From Clostridium sp. K4410.MGS-306 (GTDB taxonomy: Bacteria; Cyanobacteriota; Vampirovibrionia; Gastranaerophilales; Gastranaerophilaceae), in assembly GCA_000980375.1 (NCBI GenBank), contig LARD01000009.1, positions 144,730-208,729 on the forward strand: a stretch of DNA of 64,000 bases. The letters are read 5' to 3'. How positions within the stretch are numbered: the first letter of the stretch is position 1; every line of letters starts with the position of its first letter. The notes under the pieces were generated by a model. That model ran no database searches, was not told the origin of the DNA, and saw nothing but the letters and a program-made list of their open reading frames with translations. Of this stretch, positions 25,594 through 33,311 are shown in pieces. A program made the translations under genes and the position numbers.

Positions 25594-26586
25594 ATGGATT
25601 GGTTCTGGACGGTATATGCATTTGTAATAGGCCTTTGTATCGGCAGTTTTTTAAATGTAGTTGTTCTAAGAGGCTTTTCGGGCGAATCAATTGTGCTTCC
25701 GCCGTCTCACTGCCCTAAATGTGACCACAAACTTGCCTGGTATGACAATATACCGGTGTTCTCTTATCTACTGCTGGGCGGAAAATGCAGATACTGCAAA
25801 GAAAAAATCAGTATCCAGTATCCTGTCGTGGAGCTTTTTACCGGGATAATTTTTGCGGGTATTTATTATAAATATTCTTTGGGCTTGACTGAAATTTTTA
25901 ATGTAAATATCCTGTTTTTGTGGATTGCAGCAGCATTATGCATAGCAATGACTGTTACGGACATCAAAGAAAAAGTTATATTTGTAATACACACATACCT
26001 CCTTGCAGGGTTAGGCCTTGTTTATAACTTTTTTAATATCGGTGCACAAAATTCGGCTAAAATAACTCTTTGGCTTGCAGGTTTTAAATTAACTGTTTAT
26101 CAATCTTTTATTTACTCTATACTTGGCCTTGTAGCAGGCTTTTTCGTGCTTTTTACAATTGCCAAAATTGCTAAGTTTATTACCAAAAAAGATTGCTTTG
26201 GTGATGGCGATGCTTATATCCTGGGGGCATTGGGCGCTTTTTTCGGAGTTTCTAATGCTATTGTAATCTTGATTTTAAGCATTTTTATCTGGGGCGGATT
26301 TGCAATACCGGTGTTTTTGTATAAATGGTTTAAAAACAAAGAATATAAGCTCTTGTCAGGCATGCTGCTTTTTATTATTACAACTGCTTTGTTTTTGACA
26401 GGCGAATATCTGAATATTTTCACATCAGATATGTTCAGATGGTTTACATATATCCTTGTAGCCAGTATCGGCCTTTACTGTTGCAGATTGATAATTGCTT
26501 CAATCAAAAATAACGATAAACCCGCTGTTATTCCTTACGGACCTGCACTTATTTTCGGAGCATTTGTTGTAATGTTTCTTCTCTAA
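25594..26586 (+). CDS. pilD: prepilin peptidase, A24 family
   Basis: A 330-residue inner-membrane aspartic protease that cleaves and N-methylates type IV prepilins. The N-terminal methylase part has CIGSFLNVVVLRG and the two Cys pairs in CPKCDHKLAWYDNIPVFSYL and KCRYCKE. Catalytic aspartates lie in VTDIKEK and FGDGDAYILGALGAFFG. About eight helices; longer than many homologues. Its presence implies type IV pili or pseudopili elsewhere in the genome. AAGGAG precedes the ATG. It overlaps the convergent DUF512 gene by four bases. Confidence 0.93.
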   Translation: MDWFWTVYAFVIGLCIGSFLNVVVLRGFSGESIVLPPSHCPKCDHKLAWYDNIPVFSYLLLGGKCRYCKEKISIQYPVVELFTGIIFAGIYYKYSLGLTEIFNVNILFLWIAAALCIAMTVTDIKEKVIFVIHTYLLAGLGLVYNFFNIGAQNSAKITLWLAGFKLTVYQSFIYSILGLVAGFFVLFTIAKIAKFITKKDCFGDGDAYILGALGAFFGVSNAIVILILSIFIWGGFAIPVFLYKWFKNKEYKLLSGMLLFIITTALFLTGEYLNIFTSDMFRWFTYILVASIGLYCCRLIIASIKNNDKPAVIPYGPALIFGAFVVMFLL

Positions 26587-27881
26587 CTTTTGATGATGTC
26601 AATTATTTCTCCGGCAGAGTATATGTCATTAATCGGAAAAATTTTGCAATCAAGAGCCTGTTCCACCTCTTTTAGCGTAACATTGTCTAAAAAGTCTTCC
26701 GTAAACGGACGCAGCATAATTGATGGAATTATTACGTTTTTAATATTCAACTCTTTGCTTTTTTCTTTGAGCTGACAAATCAAGTCATTCCCTGTAATCA
26801 GACCTGCAACAATTACATTGTCACCAAAAAAATTATTTTTTAATTCAATAACACTGCACTGTAAATTTTTTACCTTGTTCAATTCGTCGGCAATACAGCC
26901 AACAAGCTTTGCCGCACTTGGCGTTGTCGCAAAAATTATTTCTTTAGGCTTTTTAACTGAAAGAGGAATTTTTTTTCTGTTTTTTTCAAAATCATCCATC
27001 AAAAGTCTTAAAGCACCCACTCCATCTTCTATCTGGGCAAAATTACCGTAGTATTTTTTTTCAGGCACCGGATAATCTGCTTTCAAAAAAAACTCATCAC
27101 TGGCCATGGCAAGTTGTTTTTTTACTTTTTTATTAAACTCTTCAACCTGTTTAATGACATGCAGCGCATTGCTCTTTGTAAGAGTTTTTAATCCGTTTTG
27201 GTGAAACTTTGTAATTCCAACAGGCACAATTGCAACTGATTCAATTATGGATTTAAATTTTGCAAAGTCGCTAAGCGTGCGCTCAAGCTCTTGTCCGTCA
27301 TTATAACCCGGGCATAGTACAATCTGCGCATGTATAGGAATGTCTGCTTTTTTTAACCATTTCAAATCTTCTATGATATTTGCAGCCCTGGGATTACTCA
27401 ACATTTTTACCCTTAATTCAGGATTTGTTGTGTGTACCGAAACATATAACGGGCCAAGATGCAGCTTTTCAATTCTTTCGCGGTCTTTTTGAGTAAGATT
27501 TGTGAGTGTAACGTATGTGCCCTGCAAATAAGAAAGCCTGTAATCGTCATCTTTAATGTATAAAGATTTTCTTAAACCTTCTGGCTGCTGGTCAACAAAG
27601 CAAAAAATACAACGGTTAGTGCAGGGTTTTATCCTGTCAAACACAGCTGATTCAAATACAACACCAAGATCCTCGTCAAAATCTTTTTCTATCTCGTAAA
27701 TTTCTGTTTCACCGTTAGTTTTTTCAATCTCCAGCTCTATTTCTTCCGAGCACATCATGTAACGGTAATCTATCATATCCTGTGGCTTTTCATTATTTAT
27801 GGAAATAATCTTATCGCCCTTTTCAATTTCAAGCTCCTGTGCAATAGAGTTTTCCAGCACTTCTGATACAACAGCAGGCAT
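26583..27881 (-). CDS. DUF512 radical-SAM protein with PDZ domain
   Basis: A 432-residue iron-sulfur protein. Residues about 1-65 form a PDZ-like domain (SIAQELEIEKGDKIISINNE). A radical-SAM-like core carries C-x3-C-x2-C in CTNRCIFCFVDQ, followed by RLSYLQGTYVTLTN and the C-terminal DUF512 domain. The family is widespread in cyanobacteria and firmicutes; its reaction is not established. GGAGG precedes the ATG, which overlaps the PadR stop (TAATG), so the two are translationally coupled. Confidence 0.88.
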   Translation of the reverse strand: MPAVVSEVLENSIAQELEIEKGDKIISINNEKPQDMIDYRYMMCSEEIELEIEKTNGETEIYEIEKDFDEDLGVVFESAVFDRIKPCTNRCIFCFVDQQPEGLRKSLYIKDDDYRLSYLQGTYVTLTNLTQKDRERIEKLHLGPLYVSVHTTNPELRVKMLSNPRAANIIEDLKWLKKADIPIHAQIVLCPGYNDGQELERTLSDFAKFKSIIESVAIVPVGITKFHQNGLKTLTKSNALHVIKQVEEFNKKVKKQLAMASDEFFLKADYPVPEKKYYGNFAQIEDGVGALRLLMDDFEKNRKKIPLSVKKPKEIIFATTPSAAKLVGCIADELNKVKNLQCSVIELKNNFFGDNVIVAGLITGNDLICQLKEKSKELNIKNVIIPSIMLRPFTEDFLDNVTLKEVEQALDCKIFPINDIYSAGEIIDIIKS

Positions 27882-28390
27882 TACTGTGCCTCCAATTCGT
27901 TTATAAATGTTTTGTAGCTGTTGATATCAGCAATGTTTTTTTTCAACAGCGCAAGCTGATATTTGTCGTATGATGCATATTCGTCATCCAGTGCATTTTG
28001 CAAATCAAGCATAAAAGACTCAAGCCTGATTAAAATATCTTTTATAAAAGTTTCTTTTAAATCGTTTTCCAATAAAGACATAACCGCAATACGTGATTGT
28101 ATTTCTTTGAAAAATATTGTCGGGTTTTCGCTCAAAGGTGTAAAAAATAAATCATTAAACTTTTTTTGCCAGTGTAGTGCAAGCCCATAGTATGTTGACT
28201 TTTTGCCCCCTGACGAAAAATCGTTTCTGATAGTAATTACATTTGATTTTAACAGCCTTTTTAATGCAGGATGTATAGTACCTGTGCTCGGCTTGGTAAA
28301 ATAGCCGAATTTTTCAAAAATATCCGAGCGCAAAGAGTATAAAGTACGCTCGCGTTTTTTCAAACTGTATAAAATCAATAGTTCAATCAT
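27881..28390 (-). CDS. PadR-family transcriptional regulator
   Basis: A 169-residue regulator: N-terminal winged helix (LILYSLKKRERTLYSLRSDI ... STGTIHPALKRLLKSNVI and the wing around SGGKKSTYYGLA) and a C-terminal helical dimerisation part. PadR proteins usually repress genes near their own. It is the first gene of a two-gene operon with the DUF512 protein, so autoregulation of that operon is likely. No Shine-Dalgarno; TGCTATTCT ends six bases before the ATG. Confidence 0.85.
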   Translation of the reverse strand: MIELLILYSLKKRERTLYSLRSDIFEKFGYFTKPSTGTIHPALKRLLKSNVITIRNDFSSGGKKSTYYGLALHWQKKFNDLFFTPLSENPTIFFKEIQSRIAVMSLLENDLKETFIKDILIRLESFMLDLQNALDDEYASYDKYQLALLKKNIADINSYKTFINELEAQ

Positions 28391-28396
28391 AACTAT

Positions 28397-28405
28397 AGAA
28401 TAGCA
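28397..28405 (-). promoter_or_regulatory. extended -10-like box, leaderless arrangement, for the PadR gene
   Basis: TGCTATTCT on the minus strand ends exactly six bases before the ATG at 28390. Confidence 0.4.
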
Positions 28406-28420
28406 TAAAACCGTATGATT

Positions 28421-29257
28421 TTAGCTCAGCAATTTTATGTATGCTTTTGCGATTTCATTTCCCCACTTTTCGGGAAGATGTAGAATTTTCATAAGCTCTG
28501 CCGGTAAAAATGTCTGGTTCTCTATTCTGAATCCCATTAGTGCACCGTCTTTGTCTTTTAATGCCGTACCTTGCATTTTTTTACCGTTATGAAATATGCT
28601 GTATGTTCCATCCAGGTTGCTTGAAACATACTTGTTTTCGTCTATTGTTTTAACCCATTCATAGCGTCTGGCAATGTTGTGCTGTACCTTACCGTCAGCA
28701 GTAACAGACTGTACAAGCTCTGAGCTGTTGCCTCCGTTTGTAAGCCAGGTTTCTCTTCTTGATTTTATGGTTGTATAATTTTTGTCCATGTATTCTTTGG
28801 GCGGTTTGCCTGTTAATGAATCTCTCCAACCATTGCCGTTAGGATAATAGTGTGTGCTGTGGAACAAGATTTTTGTTTCATCTTTTTCAAAATCAGTTGT
28901 TCTTTTTATATACTGGGTTCTTGATTCACCGTTTTTGTAGTTGAATTTATTTACGTCATTTTGACTGAAAAATCCAGGGAAAGATACCTGCGTTACTTCT
29001 TTATTTTTGACTTTTGCAAGAAGTGTTCCCTGTTGTGTTTCCAGTTTATATAGCTTTTTGCCGTCATTTAAAGCTTTTAGACAACTCCCTTTAGTACGAA
29101 TGATATCGCTAAGCTTTTTGTATTCGAATTCTGTGAGCTTGTGGTCATACAAGTTTGAAAAATCAGGCAGTTGAGTTTGTCTTCTTATCAATCTTGAGTT
29201 GTGTCTTGCTAGCATATTATAAAGATTTTTTTGAGTTACTTTTACAATATTTGCCAT
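28421..29257 (-). CDS. uncharacterised soluble protein
   Basis: A 278-residue basic protein, not recognised. No signal peptide or membrane helix. The N-terminus is basic (VKVTQKNLYNMLARHNSRLI); the middle and C-terminal parts are beta-rich with Tyr/Gly/Asn turns (FHSTHYYPNGNGWRDSLTG, YVSSNLDGTYSIFHNGKKM), similar in style to the repeat parts of the 31560 and 33312 genes. The start at 29257 is chosen because GGAGA lies just upstream; a further in-frame ATG upstream lacks one. Confidence 0.5.
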   Translation of the reverse strand: MANIVKVTQKNLYNMLARHNSRLIRRQTQLPDFSNLYDHKLTEFEYKKLSDIIRTKGSCLKALNDGKKLYKLETQQGTLLAKVKNKEVTQVSFPGFFSQNDVNKFNYKNGESRTQYIKRTTDFEKDETKILFHSTHYYPNGNGWRDSLTGKPPKEYMDKNYTTIKSRRETWLTNGGNSSELVQSVTADGKVQHNIARRYEWVKTIDENKYVSSNLDGTYSIFHNGKKMQGTALKDKDGALMGFRIENQTFLPAELMKILHLPEKWGNEIAKAYIKLLS

Positions 29258-29392
29258 AACTTTCTCCACGCTATTTTTATATTTGGTATTATAAAATAAC
29301 TGAAAAAATTTTTTTGCGATTTACAAAAAACTTTTTTGCAAAATATTTACATTGCTTAACTTGTACAATATGATACAAAATAGAGGGAATTT

Positions 29393-30364
29393 ATGTTTTA
29401 CAAAACTTGCTATAGTTCACCAATAGGCATAATCACTTTGGCTTCCGACGGGAAAAATCTTGTTGGTGTATGGCTGGAAGGCCAAAAATACTTTTGCGCC
29501 ACTGTGGATGAAAAGATGCTAGAAAACAACAGCCTAAAGGTATTTTGTGATACAAAAAACTGGCTTGATAGATATTTTAAAGGTGAACAACCGCAAATTA
29601 AAGAGCTCCCTCTGGCCCCTAAAGGCAATGAATTCAGACAGGCCGTATGGCAGCTTCTTTGTGAAATACCCTACGGTAAATTAACAACCTATGGCGAATT
29701 AGCAAAAAAGATTGCAAAACAAACCGGCAGATCAACAATGTCTGCACAAGCCGTTGGTGGTGCTGTCGGACATAACCCGATTTCCATAATAATTCCCTGC
29801 CATAGAGTTGTTGGAACAAACGGGAGCCTCACCGGTTATGCAGGAGGCATTGAAACTAAAATAAAACTCCTTAAGCACGAAAAAATAGACATGACAAAAT
29901 TATTCATTCCCCCAAAAAATATCACTGTAAATATTGCTAAAAACAAAAGAACACAAAAATTGATTGAACAGCTTATCAATGTCTGGGAAAGTTCAGTTAA
30001 GGCAACTCATGTATTTTTATCAGAGAGTGAAATAGAAAATATAAAAAAGTATGTTCCTCAAGCACTAAAGGAAGTTGAATATTTAACAATAATTACGGAT
30101 GACAATAACATACCACTTGCGTTTATGGGTATTGAAAATAACAGACTCGAGATGCTGTTTGTAAATGCCAATGAAAGAGGCAAAGGTTTTGGGACTAAGC
30201 TCATTAAATATGGCATAAAAAAATATTCGATAAATGAATTGACTGTTAATGAACAGAATCCGGATGCTTTAAGGTTTTATGAAAAAAACGGTTTTAAAGT
30301 CTACAAAAGAACAGAAACAGATGAACAAGACAACCCCTATCCTCTGTTATATATGAAATTATAG
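29393..30364 (+). CDS. fusion of O6-methylguanine-DNA methyltransferase and GNAT acetyltransferase
   Basis: A 323-residue protein. Residues 1-165 are a complete Ogt/MGMT: N-terminal YKTCYSSPIGIITLASDG, the helix with VGGAVGHNPISIIIPCHRVV containing the acceptor Cys in PCHRV, and GSLTGYAGGIETKIKLL. Residues about 180-323 are a GNAT acetyltransferase with the acetyl-CoA loop NERGKGFGTKLIKYG and the closing NPDALRFYEKNGFKVYKR. Ogt removes alkyl groups from DNA by suicide transfer; the GNAT substrate is unknown. AGAGGG precedes the ATG and a perfect hairpin terminator follows. No stop codon or frameshift separates the halves. Confidence 0.92.
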   Translation: MFYKTCYSSPIGIITLASDGKNLVGVWLEGQKYFCATVDEKMLENNSLKVFCDTKNWLDRYFKGEQPQIKELPLAPKGNEFRQAVWQLLCEIPYGKLTTYGELAKKIAKQTGRSTMSAQAVGGAVGHNPISIIIPCHRVVGTNGSLTGYAGGIETKIKLLKHEKIDMTKLFIPPKNITVNIAKNKRTQKLIEQLINVWESSVKATHVFLSESEIENIKKYVPQALKEVEYLTIITDDNNIPLAFMGIENNRLEMLFVNANERGKGFGTKLIKYGIKKYSINELTVNEQNPDALRFYEKNGFKVYKRTETDEQDNPYPLLYMKL

Positions 30365-30400
30365 TAAAACTTATTAAAACCCGCAAAAAGTTAAATACTA

Positions 30401-30427
30401 AAAAAGACTCCATATGGAGTCTTTTTT
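30401..30427. terminator. bidirectional Rho-independent terminator
   Basis: A perfect palindrome, GACTCCATATGGAGTC, flanked by A and T runs, lies downstream of the Ogt-GNAT gene. Confidence 0.9.
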
Positions 30428-30555
30428 ATTGGTGTCGATAAGATTATCAAACCTTAACCCTTTGACAACTCTTTTTATCAGATTTTAAAAATTAGGCAAT
30501 TTTAAGAGAGAAAAATACTTTATATTAATATAGGGAAAATTTGGTTAGGTATATT

Positions 30556-31338
30556 ATGATAAGAACAGCGCTTTATCAAGTCGGAAAAAACTGGGCCGTA
30601 GGTGCTCGAGACAAGTCTATGTTGCTTGCACAGGAAGCTCAACAAGTACTTGCCAAAACTTCTGAACGGGTTTCTAAACCTAAATTTACTTTTGGTCCTA
30701 AATCTCCAGCCGCTTTATCCAAAGTATCGGCTACAGAAGCTTTGAGTAGCCAGAATAAGACATTTCACTTTGGGACATCAAAGGTTTCTAAAATGTCTTT
30801 TGGAACACCAAAATGTGATACGGAGTATATAAAACATTTGAATGCAAAAATTCCTAATATTGCAATGGCACGCAAAGATTTCTTTAGCGCTACAGGGTTG
30901 CAGCTTCATTCACCTACTACAGAAGATTTAAGAAGCTTTGTCGGAGGGTTGAAAAACATAGAATGTGGAGTAAAAGGCAAAGGAATGCTTGCTTGTAATT
31001 ACCCAAGAGAAGCAGTTAAATTAGCATTACCACAAAAAGTTAAGCACGTTTTGATTGGACATGGCTGTGGTGCTACAGAAACAAATAATTGGGTATTTTA
31101 TCAAAATGGAGAAAATATATTAAACTATATAAACAAAAACATCCCTAAGGGAGAACAGGTTATTGTATTGTGTTGTGAAACCGGTAAACAGAATGTCACA
31201 AAACTAGGCATTGGTACTACTGTTTCAACTCTATTAACTGATATTAGAAATCCTGCAAAGATTGTTGAGTCTGGCAGAAATGAAATTATTGGAGAATTTG
31301 TACTACCACCATACGGTAATGGAGTTGTATATTACTAA
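30556..31338 (+). CDS. uncharacterised protein with candidate clan-CD (His-Gly/Cys) peptidase-like core
   Basis: A 260-residue protein. The first 90 residues are low-complexity with repeats (FTFGPKS, FHFGTSK, MSFGTPK). From about residue 125 there is an alpha/beta core: strand KHVLIGHGCG, a W-x-F strand (NNWVFYQNGENILNYI), then strand EQVIVLCCETG. A hydrophobic strand ending in HG followed by one ending in a Cys is the signature layout of caspase/C80-type (clan CD) peptidases. Activity is an inference. The start at 30556 is preferred because of AGG upstream and a normal N-terminus. Confidence 0.5.
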   Translation: MIRTALYQVGKNWAVGARDKSMLLAQEAQQVLAKTSERVSKPKFTFGPKSPAALSKVSATEALSSQNKTFHFGTSKVSKMSFGTPKCDTEYIKHLNAKIPNIAMARKDFFSATGLQLHSPTTEDLRSFVGGLKNIECGVKGKGMLACNYPREAVKLALPQKVKHVLIGHGCGATETNNWVFYQNGENILNYINKNIPKGEQVIVLCCETGKQNVTKLGIGTTVSTLLTDIRNPAKIVESGRNEIIGEFVLPPYGNGVVYY

Positions 31339-31559
31339 AATTAGCTTATTGAGCAATTTGTTTGTCTTATGAAACTATCGACTCAAGAGTATTACAATAT
31401 GAGGATTGTTTTAAGGCTAGAGGCAAATGAAAAATTGTAACAAAATATTTATGTTTGATTCGTTTTGGGCAAAAATTAATATTGTTATAACTTAGTTTAT
31501 ATAGGTTTCAAAAGTGGAAGGTAGACAGGTCTGATTTAAGTATTGCTCAAAAGTTTAAT

Positions 31560-32639
31560 ATGCCAATATCTAAACCAACATCTATAAATAGCAATACTAA
31601 TCAAATTAACCAATGTTCCAAAGATGGCAAAGGGATTTCTACTGGAGTTAAAGTCGCCATAGCTACGAGCTTGGTTGCTTTAGCTTCTTATGGTATTTAT
31701 GCCGTAACAAGAGGAAAGGTAAAACCTAAAACAGCTCCTATAACAGGAAATAATACCTCGGTGCAAGAAATTAAAGAATTGTCAGTAAATGCATTTAAAG
31801 AAATTGGTAGATTTAACAAGGGTAGAGCTGTATTAGCTGACGGAACTAATTATACCGGTAAAATTGTTAGTGAACCAAAAGACGGTTCTAAGTTTGTAAT
31901 GGAATATCTAGACGGTGTATTACAGAAGTCAACAAAAATAAAAGGTGAAGAAACTGTCTTTGAAAAGACTTATAAATATTCTGATGAATTAGGCCTTGTT
32001 AACGTAATCAAAAATAAATCTTCTGTTTTAAAGAAGTTTGTTGATGAAGCAGGTAACTTGAACATTGTAACATCTAAGCATCATAATGTAATTGATAAAT
32101 CAACTGGCCTAATACGTAGAGATTGTAGATTTATTGACAAACATAATAATATTTCGGGTTCTTTCGAAACTCCTTATTGTATCAGAGCACGAGAAGGTGG
32201 TATAAATTACCCATTAAAAATAAAAGGAACCGAAGTGCAAACAGCTTTTTTAGATCCGATGTCTGGAGGTGTCGGAAACTTAGAAAAAGGCGAATGTAAT
32301 CTTGTTTGGAATTATCGTGGCAGAAAAAACGATGGAGATAACGTTTTTCACATTGACACAATCTATCGTTTTAATAGTTCTGGTAAATCTATGAGAAATA
32401 TTGATTTGTATGGCCGTTATGGTAAATATAAAAAATTAGACTTTGACTTTAAATCTGGATTCGTAACAAACGGAGAATCTCCATTGTTTAAATATAATTA
32501 CAAAACTAATGAAATAACTGATTTAAAAATTGATAAGAATGAAGCAGAAGAACTGGTCAATTTTGCAAAAGAGCAATATGGACTTTATCAGAAAGCCCAA
32601 AAGGCAAGATTAAGAGAATACAAAGCTGGTATTTGTTAG
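31560..32639 (+). CDS. single-pass membrane protein with YwqK-like repeats, unknown
   Basis: A 359-residue protein: short polar head (1-26), one membrane helix (about 29-48, VKVAIATSLVALASYGIYAV), then a basic linker and a beta-rich domain with repeated YxDGVLQKSTK/FVDEAGNLNIV-type strand-turn units resembling YwqK/MORN-like repeats. Layout matches the 33312 gene on the other side of the tRNAs. No good Shine-Dalgarno is visible. The function is unknown. Confidence 0.55.
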   Translation: MPISKPTSINSNTNQINQCSKDGKGISTGVKVAIATSLVALASYGIYAVTRGKVKPKTAPITGNNTSVQEIKELSVNAFKEIGRFNKGRAVLADGTNYTGKIVSEPKDGSKFVMEYLDGVLQKSTKIKGEETVFEKTYKYSDELGLVNVIKNKSSVLKKFVDEAGNLNIVTSKHHNVIDKSTGLIRRDCRFIDKHNNISGSFETPYCIRAREGGINYPLKIKGTEVQTAFLDPMSGGVGNLEKGECNLVWNYRGRKNDGDNVFHIDTIYRFNSSGKSMRNIDLYGRYGKYKKLDFDFKSGFVTNGESPLFKYNYKTNEITDLKIDKNEAEELVNFAKEQYGLYQKAQKARLREYKAGIC

Positions 32640-32705
32640 TTAATGTAAATATTTAGCTAATCAATGTAAGATGCAACTTGAGTACTTAATTAACGAATAA
32701 AAAAA

Positions 32706-32730
32706 ATGATAACAAAAGTTATCATCTTTT
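32706..32730. terminator. bidirectional terminator after tRNA-Leu
   Basis: ATGATAAC (32706-32713) pairs with GTTATCAT (32718-32725); T-runs follow on both strands. It ends the minus-strand tRNA transcript and the plus-strand 31560 gene. Confidence 0.82.
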
Positions 32731-32732
32731 TA

Positions 32733-32817
32733 TGGTGTCGACGGCGGGACTTGAACCCGCACGGGTTTCCCCACACGCCCCTCAAACGTGCGCGTATACC
32801 GATTCCGCCACGTCGAC
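32733..32817 (-). tRNA. tRNA-Leu(GAG)
   Basis: An 85-nt class II tRNA: 7-bp acceptor stem GTCGACG/CGTCGAC, D-arm GCG...CGC, anticodon stem CACGT/GCGTG with loop TTGAGGG (anticodon GAG), a 13-nt variable arm and T-arm GCGGG TTCAAGT CCCGC. Discriminator A and CCA are encoded. Confidence 0.95.
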
Positions 32818-32893
32818 ACAGGTATTTTAGTTATTCTATTGTCAAATTTTCAACAAAAATATATTATCATAAACATATTTTTTGTAAAAGATT

Positions 32894-32974
32894 TGCCGAT
32901 GAAGGGACTCGAACCCCCATGAGTTTCCTCGCACGCACCTGAAGCGTGTGCGTCTACCATTTCGCCACATCGGC
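32894..32974 (-). tRNA. tRNA-Leu(CAG)
   Basis: An 81-nt class II tRNA: acceptor GCCGATG/CATCGGC, anticodon stem CACGC/GCGTG with loop TTCAGGT (anticodon CAG), 13-nt variable arm, T-arm GGGGG TTCGAGT CCCTT with two G-T pairs. CCA is not encoded, unlike the neighbouring tRNA-Leu(GAG), which lies about 76 bases downstream on the same strand. Confidence 0.94.
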
Positions 32975-33224
32975 ATTTTAAGTTGTCAAAAACAATCCCT
33001 TTGTGGCGAAGCAGCTACGCTGCGTTCTGCTATGTTAGGCAAAAACAATACTTAATTGTTTTTGCAAGCAGTTTACCGTTTTTCGGTTCCTGCCACATCG
33101 GCAAAGTCCAATTTAGTTTATAAAGTTCAATATTTGCGCCTCCGTGCCGAATGTATTCACATTCGTTCATACCCTCTCAAAAAACGATACTCAATCGTTT
33201 TTTTCGGCAGAGTGCCACATCGGC
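32964..33224 (-). repeat. three copies of the tRNA-Leu 5' end, spaced about 125 bp, with hairpins
   Basis: GCCGATGTGGC (minus strand), the first 11 bases of tRNA-Leu(CAG), occurs at 32964-32974 (in the gene), 33092-33102 and 33214-33224. Between copies lie 10-bp-stem hairpins with five-base loops at 33040-33064 and 33179-33203, both ending in T-runs, plus smaller hairpins. The outer two copies do not continue into a tRNA. No gene is seen in this stretch. Confidence 0.7.
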
Positions 33225-33311
33225 GACGTTTATTGTTGTCTTTTATTATCATAAAATTAACATCAGATTTTTGCAATAGAATTTTATACAAAAATATATA
33301 TTGATAGCTTT

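Noticed and set aside
32706..32942. Open frame reading [10 protein letters not shown] across the tRNA genes
   Set aside because: It is antisense to the two tRNA-Leu genes; this translated string is a well-known artefact of tRNA regions.
33056..33304. Open frame in the region with repeated tRNA 5' ends
   Set aside because: It runs through hairpins and the 11-base repeats, has no ribosome site and no protein-like composition.
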